A stretch of DNA of 23,932 nucleotides. It comes from JBCBJX01 sp038522735 (lineage in GTDB: Bacteria > Pseudomonadota > Alphaproteobacteria > Caulobacterales > Parvularculaceae). Numbering within the stretch: position 1 is the stretch's first letter; each line of letters opens with the position of its first letter. A model generated the notes under the pieces. The model made no database searches. It saw nothing but the letters and a program-made list of their open reading frames with translations, and was not told where the DNA came from. Below, one piece after another: positions 14,686-22,596 of the stretch. Location of the stretch: positions 1-23,932 of the forward strand of contig JBCBJX010000042.1 of NCBI GenBank assembly GCA_038522735.1. The letters are read 5' to 3'. Made by a program: the position numbers and the translations under genes.

Positions 14686-15609
14686 ATGGAGGAACACGCC
14701 GGCGTCCACGACTATCAGGACGATCCGCGCAATGCGGAGGTTCTCATCTCCGTCAACGGAGCGCTGAAACCGCGCGCAGAAGCGGTTGTCTCGGTGTTCG
14801 ACAGCGGGTTCATCCTCGGCGACGGCGTCTGGGAGGGTCTGCGCGTCGTCGACGGCGGCGTCGCGTTTCTCGATCAGCACCTGAAGCGCCTCTACGCCGG
14901 CGCGAAAACGATCGATATGGATGTCGGCCTGACGCCGGACGAGCTGACGGCGCGGCTCTTCGCGTGCCTGAAGGCCAACGGCATGACCGACGGCGTCCAC
15001 GTCCGGCTCATGGTCACCCGCGGGATCAAGAAGACGCCCTATCAGGGGCCGCGGTTCACGATCGGCTCGGCGACAGTCGTCATCATCCCGGAATACAAGA
15101 CGCCCCTTCCCGACGTCGCCCAGCGCGGAATAACACTGCACACGGTGCATGTGCGCCGTACCGGCCCGGCGGAGCAGGACCAGAAGCTGAATTCGCACTC
15201 GAAGCTCAACTGCATCCTTGCCTGCATTCAGGCTGACAAGGCGGGGGCGGACGAGGCGCTGATGCTCGACCCGGCGGGTTTCGTTGCGACGTGCAACTCG
15301 ACGCATTTTTTCATCGCGACGAACGGCGAGGTCTGGACTTCGCCGCCGGAATACTGCCTCGGCGGCATCACCCGCGGGAATATCCTCGCCGTCTGCCGCG
15401 CGGCCGGCGTTCCGGCCTTTGAAAAGCGGTTCTCGCTCTTCGACGTCTATAATGCGGATGAATGCTTCGTGACCGGAACGTTCGCTGGCCTGGCGCCCGT
15501 GCGCTCCGTCGACGGGCGCGAGATCGCGGAGGTGGACGGCCCCCTCACGCGCATGCTGCGGGACGCCTACAAGGAGCATCTGCGCTCCCAACTGACGCCC
15601 ATCACATGA
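14686..15609 (+). CDS. Class IV PLP aminotransferase (BCAT/DAAT-like)
   Basis: A 307-residue fold-type IV PLP enzyme. N-terminal block: SVNGALKPRAEAVVSVFDSGF then LGDGVWEGLRV (44-54). By spacing the Schiff-base lysine is K167 in DQKLNSHSK; K173 is the alternative. The C-terminal phosphate-binding loop is CLGGITRGNIL (224-234). The position that holds the glutamate contacting the pyridine nitrogen in IlvE and D-amino-acid transaminase reads T202 (GFVATCNSTHFF), so the cofactor environment differs from the textbook enzymes. ATG at 14686 has GGAGG 8 nt upstream. The stop overlaps the start of the sulfotransferase-like gene by ATGA. Branched-chain or D-amino-acid transamination is possible, but the substrate is open, so no symbol is given. 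Confidence 0.9.
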   Translation: MEEHAGVHDYQDDPRNAEVLISVNGALKPRAEAVVSVFDSGFILGDGVWEGLRVVDGGVAFLDQHLKRLYAGAKTIDMDVGLTPDELTARLFACLKANGMTDGVHVRLMVTRGIKKTPYQGPRFTIGSATVVIIPEYKTPLPDVAQRGITLHTVHVRRTGPAEQDQKLNSHSKLNCILACIQADKAGADEALMLDPAGFVATCNSTHFFIATNGEVWTSPPEYCLGGITRGNILAVCRAAGVPAFEKRFSLFDVYNADECFVTGTFAGLAPVRSVDGREIAEVDGPLTRMLRDAYKEHLRSQLTPIT

Positions 15610-16331
15610 CCGTCCGCATCGCCATGTGGTCAGGCCCGCGCAATCTCTCGACGACGATGATGCGCAGCTTCGGCGCACGGCCGGACACGACTTGTACGGA
15701 CGAGCCGTTCTACGGCTGCTGGCTGAAGACGACCGGCGCGGCGCACCCGATGGCGGCGGAGACAATCGCCGCGATGGACTGCGAGTGGAGGAGCGTCGCG
15801 CACGCCCTCGAATACCCTCCGTCCGGCGGCGCGGCGGTTTTCTACCAGAAGCACATGACCCACCATATCCTTCCGGAGACGCCGCGCGAGTGGATGCGCG
15901 CCTGCCGCCACGCCTTCCTCATCCGCGATCCGCATCGCGTCCTCGCCTCCTATGCGAAAAAGCGCGAGGGCGTCGCGTCTCTGGAGGAAACGGGTTTCGT
16001 TCAGCAGGCAGCGCTCTATGACGAGATCGCGGAGCAGACGGGCGCACCGCCGCCGGTCGTCGATAGCGACGACATCCTCGCCAACCCCGCCGGCATCCTT
16101 CGGCGTCTCTGCGCAGCGCTCGATATTCCATGGGCGGAGGAGATGCTCTCCTGGCCCGCTGGCCCGCGCCCGGAGGACGGCCCGTGGGCCTCCCACTGGT
16201 ACGACGCCGTGTGGAAATCGACCGGCTTTGGTCCGCCGCCCGCGTCCCCTCTTGAGTTGTCATCCGACCTCGAACCCATCGCCGAGGCTGCGGCCCCCTA
16301 CTACTCGCGTCTGTCCGAACGGAAGCTCTGA
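15606..16331 (+). CDS. Sulfotransferase-like P-loop protein coupled to aminotransferase
   Basis: A 241-residue protein with both hallmarks of PAPS-dependent sulfotransferases: the 5'-phosphosulfate loop MWSGPRNLSTTMMRSF (7-22) at the very N-terminus, and FLIRDPHRVLASY (104-116) with Arg107 and Ser115 for the 3'-phosphate. DEPFYGCWLKTTG (32-44) and YQKHMTHH (80-87) lie where the acceptor site would be. Start ATG overlaps the aminotransferase stop, so synthesis is coupled. I recall the same two domains as one polypeptide in plant branched-chain-aminotransferase-like proteins (for example At5g27410), with this domain first. That makes a joint function likely, though no reaction is known to me. 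The last 31 nt overlap the convergent lipoprotein gene. Confidence 0.88.
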   Translation: MTVRIAMWSGPRNLSTTMMRSFGARPDTTCTDEPFYGCWLKTTGAAHPMAAETIAAMDCEWRSVAHALEYPPSGGAAVFYQKHMTHHILPETPREWMRACRHAFLIRDPHRVLASYAKKREGVASLEETGFVQQAALYDEIAEQTGAPPPVVDSDDILANPAGILRRLCAALDIPWAEEMLSWPAGPRPEDGPWASHWYDAVWKSTGFGPPPASPLELSSDLEPIAEAAAPYYSRLSERKL

Positions 16332-16783
16332 CGGCGTCCACTCGCAGAGCCCGGGCCGCTGGAGGCTCCGGGGCAGGAGCCCGGGTCCAGCGCGGCGACG
16401 AGACGCGCTTTCATCGCGTCGGCGTGGTCGGCCGTGAACCGTGCGGCGTTCTGCTGAAAGTCCGCGCGCTCCTCGTCGCCGCTTCCCGGGCAGAAGAAAA
16501 CGACGATGCGCGCGACGCCCGGCGTGTTCTCGATCTGCAGCGAGAAGAATTCCGGATCCCAGGTCTGCGCCAGAAGCTCCGGGTCGGTCCCGTCGCAGCT
16601 CGCCCAGAGTTCATAGGCGATGTTGCTGCGGAGGGATTGCAGATGAAGCGCCGCGCGCTCGGTCACCGCACACCGATCGTCTTTGAAGACAGTTGATTCA
16701 TCGATTGACGTCACGTCCGCTCCGCAGGCGGAGAGAGCCCATGCGCCAAAGGCGCACGGAAGGGCGCCCCGCGTCAAGCGCAC
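16301..16783 (-). CDS. Small putative lipoprotein
   Basis: A 160-residue frame with a short basic start (MRLTRG), hydrophobic stretch and lipobox LSAC (cysteine at 20), followed by an acidic mature part: DVTSIDESTVFKDDRCAVTERAALHLQSLRSNIAYELWASC and, further on, IVVFFCPGSGDEERADFQ. I do not recognise the family; it would be an outer- or inner-membrane lipoprotein of unknown role. GTG at 16783 overlaps the glmM stop by 10 nt, so it is probably translated as the last gene of the ftsH-folP-glmM group; a TTG at 16777 is an alternative. The last 20 or so residues are Ser/Gly/Arg-rich and come partly from antisense overlap with the sulfotransferase gene, so the natural end may have shifted. Confidence 0.65.
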   Translation of the reverse strand: MRLTRGALPCAFGAWALSACGADVTSIDESTVFKDDRCAVTERAALHLQSLRSNIAYELWASCDGTDPELLAQTWDPEFFSLQIENTPGVARIVVFFCPGSGDEERADFQQNAARFTADHADAMKARLVAALDPGSCPGASSGPGSASGRRQSFRSDRRE

Positions 16784-18126
16784 GCCTGCTCGAGGGCGCC
16801 GACGATGTCGCCGACCACCTCGGCGACGAGGCCGTCGTCCTCGCCTTCAGCCATCACCCGCACCAGCGGCTCGGTGCCGGACTTGCGGATGACGAGGCGG
16901 CCCTTGGAGTTGAGCCGCGCCTCGCCCTCTTTGATCGCCTCGACGACGATGGGGTCGGACAGAGGGTCGGTCTCGCCGCCCTTATGGCGGACGTTTTTCA
17001 GAAGCTGCGGGTACGGGGAGAACCGATCGCAGGCCTCCGACACCGGACGGTTTTCATCCGCGACGACGGAAAGGACCTGGAGCGCCGTCACCAACCCGTC
17101 GCCGGTCGTTGTGTGGTCGCTCAGAATAACGTGGCCGGAGGGCTCGCCGCCGATATTGATGTCTTTGGCGCGCATCGCCTCGACCACGTAGCGGTCGCCG
17201 ACCTTGGTGCGTTCCAGCCGAAGGCCGAGGCCTTCGACGTATTTTTCAAGGCCGAGATTGGACATGACGGTCGCGACCACCGCCTCGCCGCGCAGCCGCC
17301 CGGCTTCGAGCCAGCTCTGGGCGACGAGGGCCATGATCTGGTCGCCGTCGACGATGCGGCCTTTTTCGTCGCAGATGATCACCCTGTCCGCGTCTCCGTC
17401 GAGGGCGACGCCGATATCGGCGCGGTACTGCTTAACAGCCTTCTGCATTTCCTCCGGGTGCGTGGAACCGCAATCGCCGTTGATGTTGAAGCCGTTCGGC
17501 TCGACGCCGATCTTGATCACCTCTGCGCCGAGCTCCCAGAGGACCTGGGGCGCGACCTTGTAGGCGGCGCCGTTGGCGCAATCGAGAACCACGCGCATGC
17601 CGTCCAGGGACGATCTGCGCGAGAAGGTGTTCTTTGCGAACTCGATATAGCGGGCGCCGGCGTCGTCGACGCGCTGGGCGCGGCCGAGATCGGCGGGAGC
17701 CGCCAGCATCGAGGTGAGGCGCGTCTCCATCAGCGCCTCGATCTCGCTTTCGGTCTCATCGGAGAGTTTGAACCCGTCCGGGCCGAACAGCTTCACGCCG
17801 TTGTCATGGTACGGATTGTGAGACGCGGAAATCATGACGCCCAGATCGGCGCGCATGGAGCGGGTCAGCATCGCCATCGCCGGCGTCGGAAGGGGGCCGA
17901 GAAGGAAAACGTCCATGCCCATCGCCGTGAAACCAGCGGCGAGCGCGGGCTCGATCATATAGCCCGAAAGCCGCGTGTCCTTGCCGATCACCACCCGATG
18001 GCGGTGCTGGCCGCGCATGAAGTACTTCCCCGCCGCCATGCCGAGCCGCAGGATGGCGTCGGGCGCCATCGCGCCGTCGTTCGCCCTGCCGCGAACCCCG
18101 TCGGTGCCGAAAATCTTCCGCGTCAT
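16774..18126 (-). CDS. glmM: Phosphoglucosamine mutase
   Basis: Interconverts glucosamine-6-phosphate and glucosamine-1-phosphate on the way to UDP-N-acetylglucosamine for peptidoglycan and lipid A. The 450-residue product has full length. MTRKIFGTDGVRG opens the protein; the phosphoserine is S102 in ISASHNP (99-105); the magnesium loop DGDADR has aspartates 243, 245 and 247; GGEPSGH (326-332) is the sugar-binding loop; RKSGTEPLVRVMAEG near the end binds phosphate. It follows folP by 65 nt in the same direction, the order found in many proteobacteria, including E. coli (ftsH-folP-glmM). A small lipoprotein gene overlaps its 3' end. Confidence 0.97.
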   Translation of the reverse strand: MTRKIFGTDGVRGRANDGAMAPDAILRLGMAAGKYFMRGQHRHRVVIGKDTRLSGYMIEPALAAGFTAMGMDVFLLGPLPTPAMAMLTRSMRADLGVMISASHNPYHDNGVKLFGPDGFKLSDETESEIEALMETRLTSMLAAPADLGRAQRVDDAGARYIEFAKNTFSRRSSLDGMRVVLDCANGAAYKVAPQVLWELGAEVIKIGVEPNGFNINGDCGSTHPEEMQKAVKQYRADIGVALDGDADRVIICDEKGRIVDGDQIMALVAQSWLEAGRLRGEAVVATVMSNLGLEKYVEGLGLRLERTKVGDRYVVEAMRAKDINIGGEPSGHVILSDHTTTGDGLVTALQVLSVVADENRPVSEACDRFSPYPQLLKNVRHKGGETDPLSDPIVVEAIKEGEARLNSKGRLVIRKSGTEPLVRVMAEGEDDGLVAEVVGDIVGALEQACA

Positions 18127-18191
18127 CGCCGCCTCCTCGCCCCCGCTGAGGGCGCTTCTCTACTCCTTAACCGAGGAGGATTGCACCCCGG

Positions 18192-19007
18192 TTACGGCGC
18201 TTCGGCGGCTACGGCGGCCGCAACGGCGAAGGCTTGCCGCGTGGCGGCGACGTCGTGGACGCGGACATAGTCGACCCCCGCTTCGAAGCCCGCCAGCGCC
18301 GCCGCGACGGAGCCGCCCAGACGTTCGTCCGCCGGCCCGTTCCGGTCGAGCGCGGCGATGAACCGCTTGCGCGAGGCGCCGAGCAGCACGGGTCGGCCGA
18401 GCGCCTTCAATCGTTTGAGGTGCGCAAGGAGCGCCAGATTGTGCGCCAGCGTCTTCCCGAAGCCGATCCCGGGATCGACGATCAGCCGCGCCTCGTCGAC
18501 GCCCGCCGTTACCGCCGCTTCCACGCGACCGGCGAGGAAGGCGTAAACCTCCTCGACCACGTCCGCGTAGTGCGGAGCCTTCTGCATGGTTTTAGGGTCG
18601 CCCTGGGCGTGCATGAGGACGATATCGACGCCGAGAGCCGCGGCGGTCTTAAGGCTTTGCGGCGCGTAGGTCAGCGCCGAAACGTCGTTCCAGATCAACG
18701 CGCCGGCCGCGACGGCGGCGCGGGCGACGTCCGGTTTGCGCGTATCGATGGATATCGGAACACACGTCCGGGCGCGCAGGCCCTCGATCACCGGCAGAAC
18801 GCGTGCAAGCTCCTTGTCCGCCGGAACGACGTCCGCCCCCGGACGGGTGGACTCCCCGCCGATATCGAGAATGTCGGCGCCCTCCTCCGCCAGCGCAAGG
18901 CCATGGGCCACGGCGCGTTCGGGATCGTCATGCCGTCCGCCGTCCGAGAAAGAATCGGGCGTCACGTTGACGACGCCCATGAGTTTCGGCGCTCCGTGCC
19001 CCGTCAC
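18192..19007 (-). CDS. folP: Dihydropteroate synthase
   Basis: Condenses p-aminobenzoate with hydroxymethyl-dihydropterin pyrophosphate in folate synthesis; the target of sulfonamides. The 271 residues hold the full TIM-barrel signature set: GVVNVTPDSFSDGG (11-24), DIGGESTRPGA (48-58), ISIDTRKPDVA (85-95), NDVSAL (107-112), MHAQG (132-136), DPGIGFGKT (178-186), LLGASRKRF (208-216) and RVHDV (249-253). The SERKRF-like loop here reads GASRKRF; nothing in it marks a sulfonamide-resistant Sul type. Start is GTG at 19007, sharing a GTGA overlap with the hydrolase lipoprotein gene upstream, so translation is coupled to a gene that is not part of folate metabolism. Confidence 0.96.
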   Translation of the reverse strand: MTGHGAPKLMGVVNVTPDSFSDGGRHDDPERAVAHGLALAEEGADILDIGGESTRPGADVVPADKELARVLPVIEGLRARTCVPISIDTRKPDVARAAVAAGALIWNDVSALTYAPQSLKTAAALGVDIVLMHAQGDPKTMQKAPHYADVVEEVYAFLAGRVEAAVTAGVDEARLIVDPGIGFGKTLAHNLALLAHLKRLKALGRPVLLGASRKRFIAALDRNGPADERLGGSVAAALAGFEAGVDYVRVHDVAATRQAFAVAAAVAAEAP

Positions 19008-20107
19008 AGAGTGGAACGCGCGAAGGCCGACCGGAAGTGTTCGATCACCATGTCCGCCGCCTGATCATGCACGGCGCTTCGATCGACGCCCTCCGCATCG
19101 CGACAAACCGCGACGAAGCGACGACCACGCGCCGTGCAGGCGTTCAGGAATGAATAATGACCTGCATCCCCGATAACCGTCAGCGTCGCGCCCGGCGCCT
19201 CATCGGCGATACGCCGAGCGTTCGTCGCGACAGGAGCGACCTGGTCGCGTCCGCCTCCAATGACGAGGAGCGGCGTCTCCATCGCGCGGAGGCTGTCGTC
19301 CGACATCATTTGCCCGAGCGCCGGCGCGAGAGCGACGACAGCCTTCACGCGCGGGTCGCCATAGGCCGCTTTCGGAGCCCCTTCGGGATCAACAGCGAGC
19401 GCCGGGTTCGCCGCCAGAAGGGCGGCGAGATCTTTCTGCGCATCCGGATATTCCGTCTGCGCCTCGCACGTCGCGTCGGCTTCGGGCCCGTCGCAGAACG
19501 CCTTGAACCGGGCGCGATCAAGCCGCGCGCCGGCGAGGGCTGCGACGGAATACCCGCCCAGCGAAAATCCCGCCGCTCCAATCCTATCGGCGTCGACCAA
19601 GCCCGCGAAGCGTTCATCAGTTAAAAGACGATCAATGACCGCGGAGATATCCTGCGGACGCTCCCAAATCCAGAAAAAGCCGCGCGGGTCGAACGCCTCT
19701 TCCGCCGCCGTATTTCCGTGATGGTCGATGGCGACAGCGATAAACCCGGCCTCCGCCATTCGCCGCCCGAGCCACATCATCTGAAACGCCGAGCCGCCCG
19801 TTCCGTGGGAAAGCAAGACCAATGGCGCTTTGTCTGTACCTAAAGGTGCGTCACGACGTGCGAGACCGCCGTCGAACACCGGACGATTTTCAGGAAAAGC
19901 AATGCGCTCCGCCGGTCCGATTGCAGCGGCAGGATACCAGACCCAGGCGCTCAACGGCCGCGCCCGTTCGCCGTCCCAGGAGCGGCGACTGTCGTCTTCA
20001 TAGGAGAGACGCATCATCCCGACGCCGGATGCGTGGTCCGGGACCTCGGCTGCATCGCAAGCAAAAAGCGCGAGGGCGACTAGAACGCTCAGGATGCGGC
20101 TCGTCAT
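19004..20107 (-). CDS. Alpha/beta hydrolase lipoprotein (PAF-acetylhydrolase / dienelactone-hydrolase-like)
   Basis: A 367-residue exported hydrolase. The N-terminus SRILSVLVALALFAC is a lipoprotein signal with lipobox cysteine 17, followed by DAAE; the aspartate after the cysteine would favour inner-membrane retention by the enteric rule, which may not hold here. The catalytic set is complete: oxyanion HGTGGS (101-106), nucleophile S182 in GFSLGGYS, acid D288 in GGGRDQVAP, and H317 in DAGHYSF. A four-cysteine pattern (205, 214, 324, 335) suggests disulfides, consistent with export. IDHHGNT (128-134) is shared with platelet-activating-factor acetylhydrolase-like bacterial proteins. ATG at 20107 has GGAG 4 nt upstream; the GTG at 20221 would add 38 residues overlapping the VOC gene. 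It sits between ftsH and folP, an unusual place. Confidence 0.88.
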   Translation of the reverse strand: MTSRILSVLVALALFACDAAEVPDHASGVGMMRLSYEDDSRRSWDGERARPLSAWVWYPAAAIGPAERIAFPENRPVFDGGLARRDAPLGTDKAPLVLLSHGTGGSAFQMMWLGRRMAEAGFIAVAIDHHGNTAAEEAFDPRGFFWIWERPQDISAVIDRLLTDERFAGLVDADRIGAAGFSLGGYSVAALAGARLDRARFKAFCDGPEADATCEAQTEYPDAQKDLAALLAANPALAVDPEGAPKAAYGDPRVKAVVALAPALGQMMSDDSLRAMETPLLVIGGGRDQVAPVATNARRIADEAPGATLTVIGDAGHYSFLNACTARGRRFVAVCRDAEGVDRSAVHDQAADMVIEHFRSAFARSTL

Positions 20108-20133
20108 GGCGCTCCAGAATCCTGCATCCACCG

Positions 20134-20514
20134 CTACGATCGCCGCTCCGAAATCGACAGCATATGACCGTCGGGGTCCTTGAACCACGCGATGCGGGCC
20201 GCACCGTCGGGCGTCGTCCATGTGTCGTGGTCGTCGTAAACGAGGCCGTCGAACCGCTCAAAGCAGACGCCGCGCACGCGCAGCGCATCATGGACGTCTT
20301 CGATGTCGTCTACCGACCAGTCCAGCGCGGTGTAGAAGGCGGGCTTGACCTCAGGGAGCTTGGAAAGCGTCAGCTCGCCGGCGCCGCAACGGAACACGAC
20401 CCCATACTGATCATCGCGAACCAGCTCTAGGCCGAGCACGTCGCCGTAGAAGGCGCGGGCTTCATCGGCCTTCGCCGTTCCGAGAAAAAAATGCGCGGTT
20501 GCGGACGCAAGCAT
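20134..20514 (-). CDS. VOC-fold (glyoxalase/bleomycin-resistance-like) protein
   Basis: A 126-residue protein with the paired beta-alpha-beta-beta-beta modules of the vicinal-oxygen-chelate superfamily: AHFFLGTAKADEARAFYGDVLGLELV at the start and ARIAWFKDPDGHMLSI at the end. His8 can serve as a metal ligand, but the usual final ligand, Glu in DPDGNxxEL, is Ser here (DPDGHMLSI), so the site may be incomplete or metal-free. Members include isomerases, dioxygenases and drug-binding proteins; the function here is open. It lies 28 nt after ftsH and 26 nt before the hydrolase lipoprotein, all on the minus strand, so it is likely read with them. Confidence 0.88.
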   Translation of the reverse strand: MLASATAHFFLGTAKADEARAFYGDVLGLELVRDDQYGVVFRCGAGELTLSKLPEVKPAFYTALDWSVDDIEDVHDALRVRGVCFERFDGLVYDDHDTWTTPDGAARIAWFKDPDGHMLSISERRS

Positions 20515-20542
20515 CGCTCTTCCCCTTCAGATCCGGTTCCCG

Positions 20543-22477
20543 TCAGGCTCCCTGCGGTTCCGGCCCCGCGCCGCCGAATCCGGCCTCCGGTTTCTCCGCG
20601 GGTTCGTCGTCGCCCGTCACAGGGACCGATGGCGCGGCGTCCGGCGGACCGTCGATATGATCGTCCCGGACGATTTTTTCACCCTTGAGGAGACGCTTGA
20701 TCTCGTCGCCGGAGAGCGTCTCGTATTCGAGCAGCCCCTGGGACAGCGCCTCCCAGTCATCCTTGTGCGTCGTTCCGAGAATCTGTTTCGCCGTATCGTA
20801 GCCGTCCGTGACGATGCGCTTGATCTCCGCTTCGATCTTCTTCGCCGTCTCGCCGGAGATCGACTGGGACCGGGCGATGGACTGGCCGAGGAAGACCTCG
20901 CCCTGTTCTTCGGCGTAGGCGATCGGTCCGAGTTCGTCGGAAAGCCCGTACTGTGTGACCATGGCGCGGGCGAGCTTGGTCGCCTGCTCGATGTCCGAGG
21001 CGGCGCCGGACGTTACCTTCTCCTTGCCGAACTTCAGCTCCTCCGCGACGCGGCCGCCCATGAGTACCGCCATCCGCGACGTCATCTCCTCAAGGGACAT
21101 GGACAGCTTATCGCGCTCCGGCAGCTGCATGACCATGCCGAGGGCGCGACCCCGGGGGATGATGGTCGCTTTATGGACCGGGTCCGTCGCTGGAACGTTG
21201 AGGGCGACGACGGCGTGGCCGGCCTCATGATAGGCGGTCAGCTCCTTCTCTTTCTCGGTCATAACCATGGAGCGGCGCTCGGCGCCCATCATGACCTTGT
21301 CTTTCGCGTCTTCGAACTCGCGCATGGTCACCATGCGCTTGCCGCGGCGGGCGGCCAGGAGGGCCGCCTCGTTGACGAGGTTCGCGAGATCGGCGCCCGA
21401 AAAGCCGGGCGTGCCGCGGGCGATGGTGCGCACGTTCACGTCCGGCCCGATCGGCACTTTCTTGATGTGGACGGAGAGAATTTTTTCCCGACCGATGATG
21501 TCCGGGTTCGGCACGACGACCTGACGGTCGAAGCGGCCGGGGCGCAGCAGCGCCGGGTCCAGAACATCCGGCCGGTTCGTGGCGGCGATGAGGATGATGC
21601 CTTCATTGGCCTCGAAGCCGTCCATTTCGACGAGCAGCTGGTTGAGCGTCTGTTCGCGCTCGTCGTTGCCCCCGCCGAGACCGGCGCCCCGGGATCGTCC
21701 GACGGCGTCGATCTCGTCAATGAAGATGATGCAGGGGGCGTTCTTTTTCGCCTGCTCGAACATGTCGCGTACGCGGCTCGCGCCGACGCCGACGAACATT
21801 TCAACGAAATCCGAGCCTGAGATGGTGAAGAACGGCACGTTGGCTTCGCCGGCGATGGCGCGGGCGAGGAGCGTCTTGCCGGTGCCCGGAGGACCGACGA
21901 GGAGCGCGCCCTTGGGGATCTTGCCGCCGAGACGCTGGAACTTCATCGGGTCCTTCAGGAACTCGACGATCTCTTCCAGCTCCTCCTTCGCTTCATCGAT
22001 GCCGGCGACGTCGTCGAAGGTGACGCGGCCCTGGCGTTCGGTCAGCAGCTTCGCCTTCGACTTGCCGAAACCGAGGGCCTTGCCGCCCGCGCCCTGCATC
22101 TGGCGCATGACGAAGAAGACGATGGCGAGGAAAAGAAGGAACGGCAGAAAGTTCAGGATGCCGGAAAGGAGGGTCATCTCTTCTTCGGGACGCACTGTCA
22201 CCGGGACGCCGCGGGCGGCGGCGCGGTCGGCGACCGTCGCGTTCGCCGGGATGGTGGTCGAGAAGGGCTGGCCGCCGGTCAGCGTTCCCTGCACCCGCTC
22301 GCCGCGAATTTCGAGGCGCGTGACCTCGCCGCTTTCGAGGCGCTCGAGGAAATTCGTGTAATCGAGCGGACGCACGGCCGCCGTCTGAGCGCCTTGCTGG
22401 AACAGATGGAAGAGGGCGAGGAACACCACCGCAATGAGGCCCCAGATCATCAGGTTCCGCAGATTCACGTTCTTCAT
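20543..22477 (-). CDS. ftsH: ATP-dependent membrane zinc protease FtsH
   Basis: Hexameric AAA+ protease of the inner membrane that degrades damaged membrane proteins and regulators such as LpxC and heat-shock sigma factor in E. coli. The 644-residue product has helix 1 (about 9-28), a periplasmic part (30-100), helix 2 (103-125), Walker A GPPGTGKT (195-202), Walker B IIFIDE (250-255), the second region of homology NRPDVLDPALLRPGRFDR (301-318), zinc motif HEAGH (417-421) and a third ligand D495 in GAASDIEQ. AAGGAAG about 7 nt before the ATG fixes the start. The acidic Pro/Gly-rich tail is typical. The 119-nt gap to tilS leaves room for its own promoter, but I see no convincing heat-shock sequence. 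Confidence 0.98.
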   Translation of the reverse strand: MKNVNLRNLMIWGLIAVVFLALFHLFQQGAQTAAVRPLDYTNFLERLESGEVTRLEIRGERVQGTLTGGQPFSTTIPANATVADRAAARGVPVTVRPEEEMTLLSGILNFLPFLLFLAIVFFVMRQMQGAGGKALGFGKSKAKLLTERQGRVTFDDVAGIDEAKEELEEIVEFLKDPMKFQRLGGKIPKGALLVGPPGTGKTLLARAIAGEANVPFFTISGSDFVEMFVGVGASRVRDMFEQAKKNAPCIIFIDEIDAVGRSRGAGLGGGNDEREQTLNQLLVEMDGFEANEGIILIAATNRPDVLDPALLRPGRFDRQVVVPNPDIIGREKILSVHIKKVPIGPDVNVRTIARGTPGFSGADLANLVNEAALLAARRGKRMVTMREFEDAKDKVMMGAERRSMVMTEKEKELTAYHEAGHAVVALNVPATDPVHKATIIPRGRALGMVMQLPERDKLSMSLEEMTSRMAVLMGGRVAEELKFGKEKVTSGAASDIEQATKLARAMVTQYGLSDELGPIAYAEEQGEVFLGQSIARSQSISGETAKKIEAEIKRIVTDGYDTAKQILGTTHKDDWEALSQGLLEYETLSGDEIKRLLKGEKIVRDDHIDGPPDAAPSVPVTGDDEPAEKPEAGFGGAGPEPQGA

Positions 22478-22596
22478 TCGAAACTTCCTTCAGCGTCGCC
22501 GCGCCCGGCGACAGCATTGAGCGAGATTGCGGCGAAAACCATGCCCGGGCGCGCCCTGCAGCTTCATTAAGTATGGGCGCGTTTCCAGATCGCCAG

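Noticed and set aside
16693..18270. 525-codon plus-strand frame opposite glmM
   Set aside because: Antisense shadow: composition unlike a protein family, and glmM motifs occupy the other strand completely.
20657..21820. 387-codon plus-strand frame opposite ftsH
   Set aside because: Shadow of the AAA and protease domains; no recognisable motif of its own.
22500..22590. Possible heat-shock (sigma-32) promoter before ftsH, with CCCATACTT resembling a -10
   Set aside because: The nearest -35-like CTGGAAA is only about 4 nt away, far short of the needed spacing.
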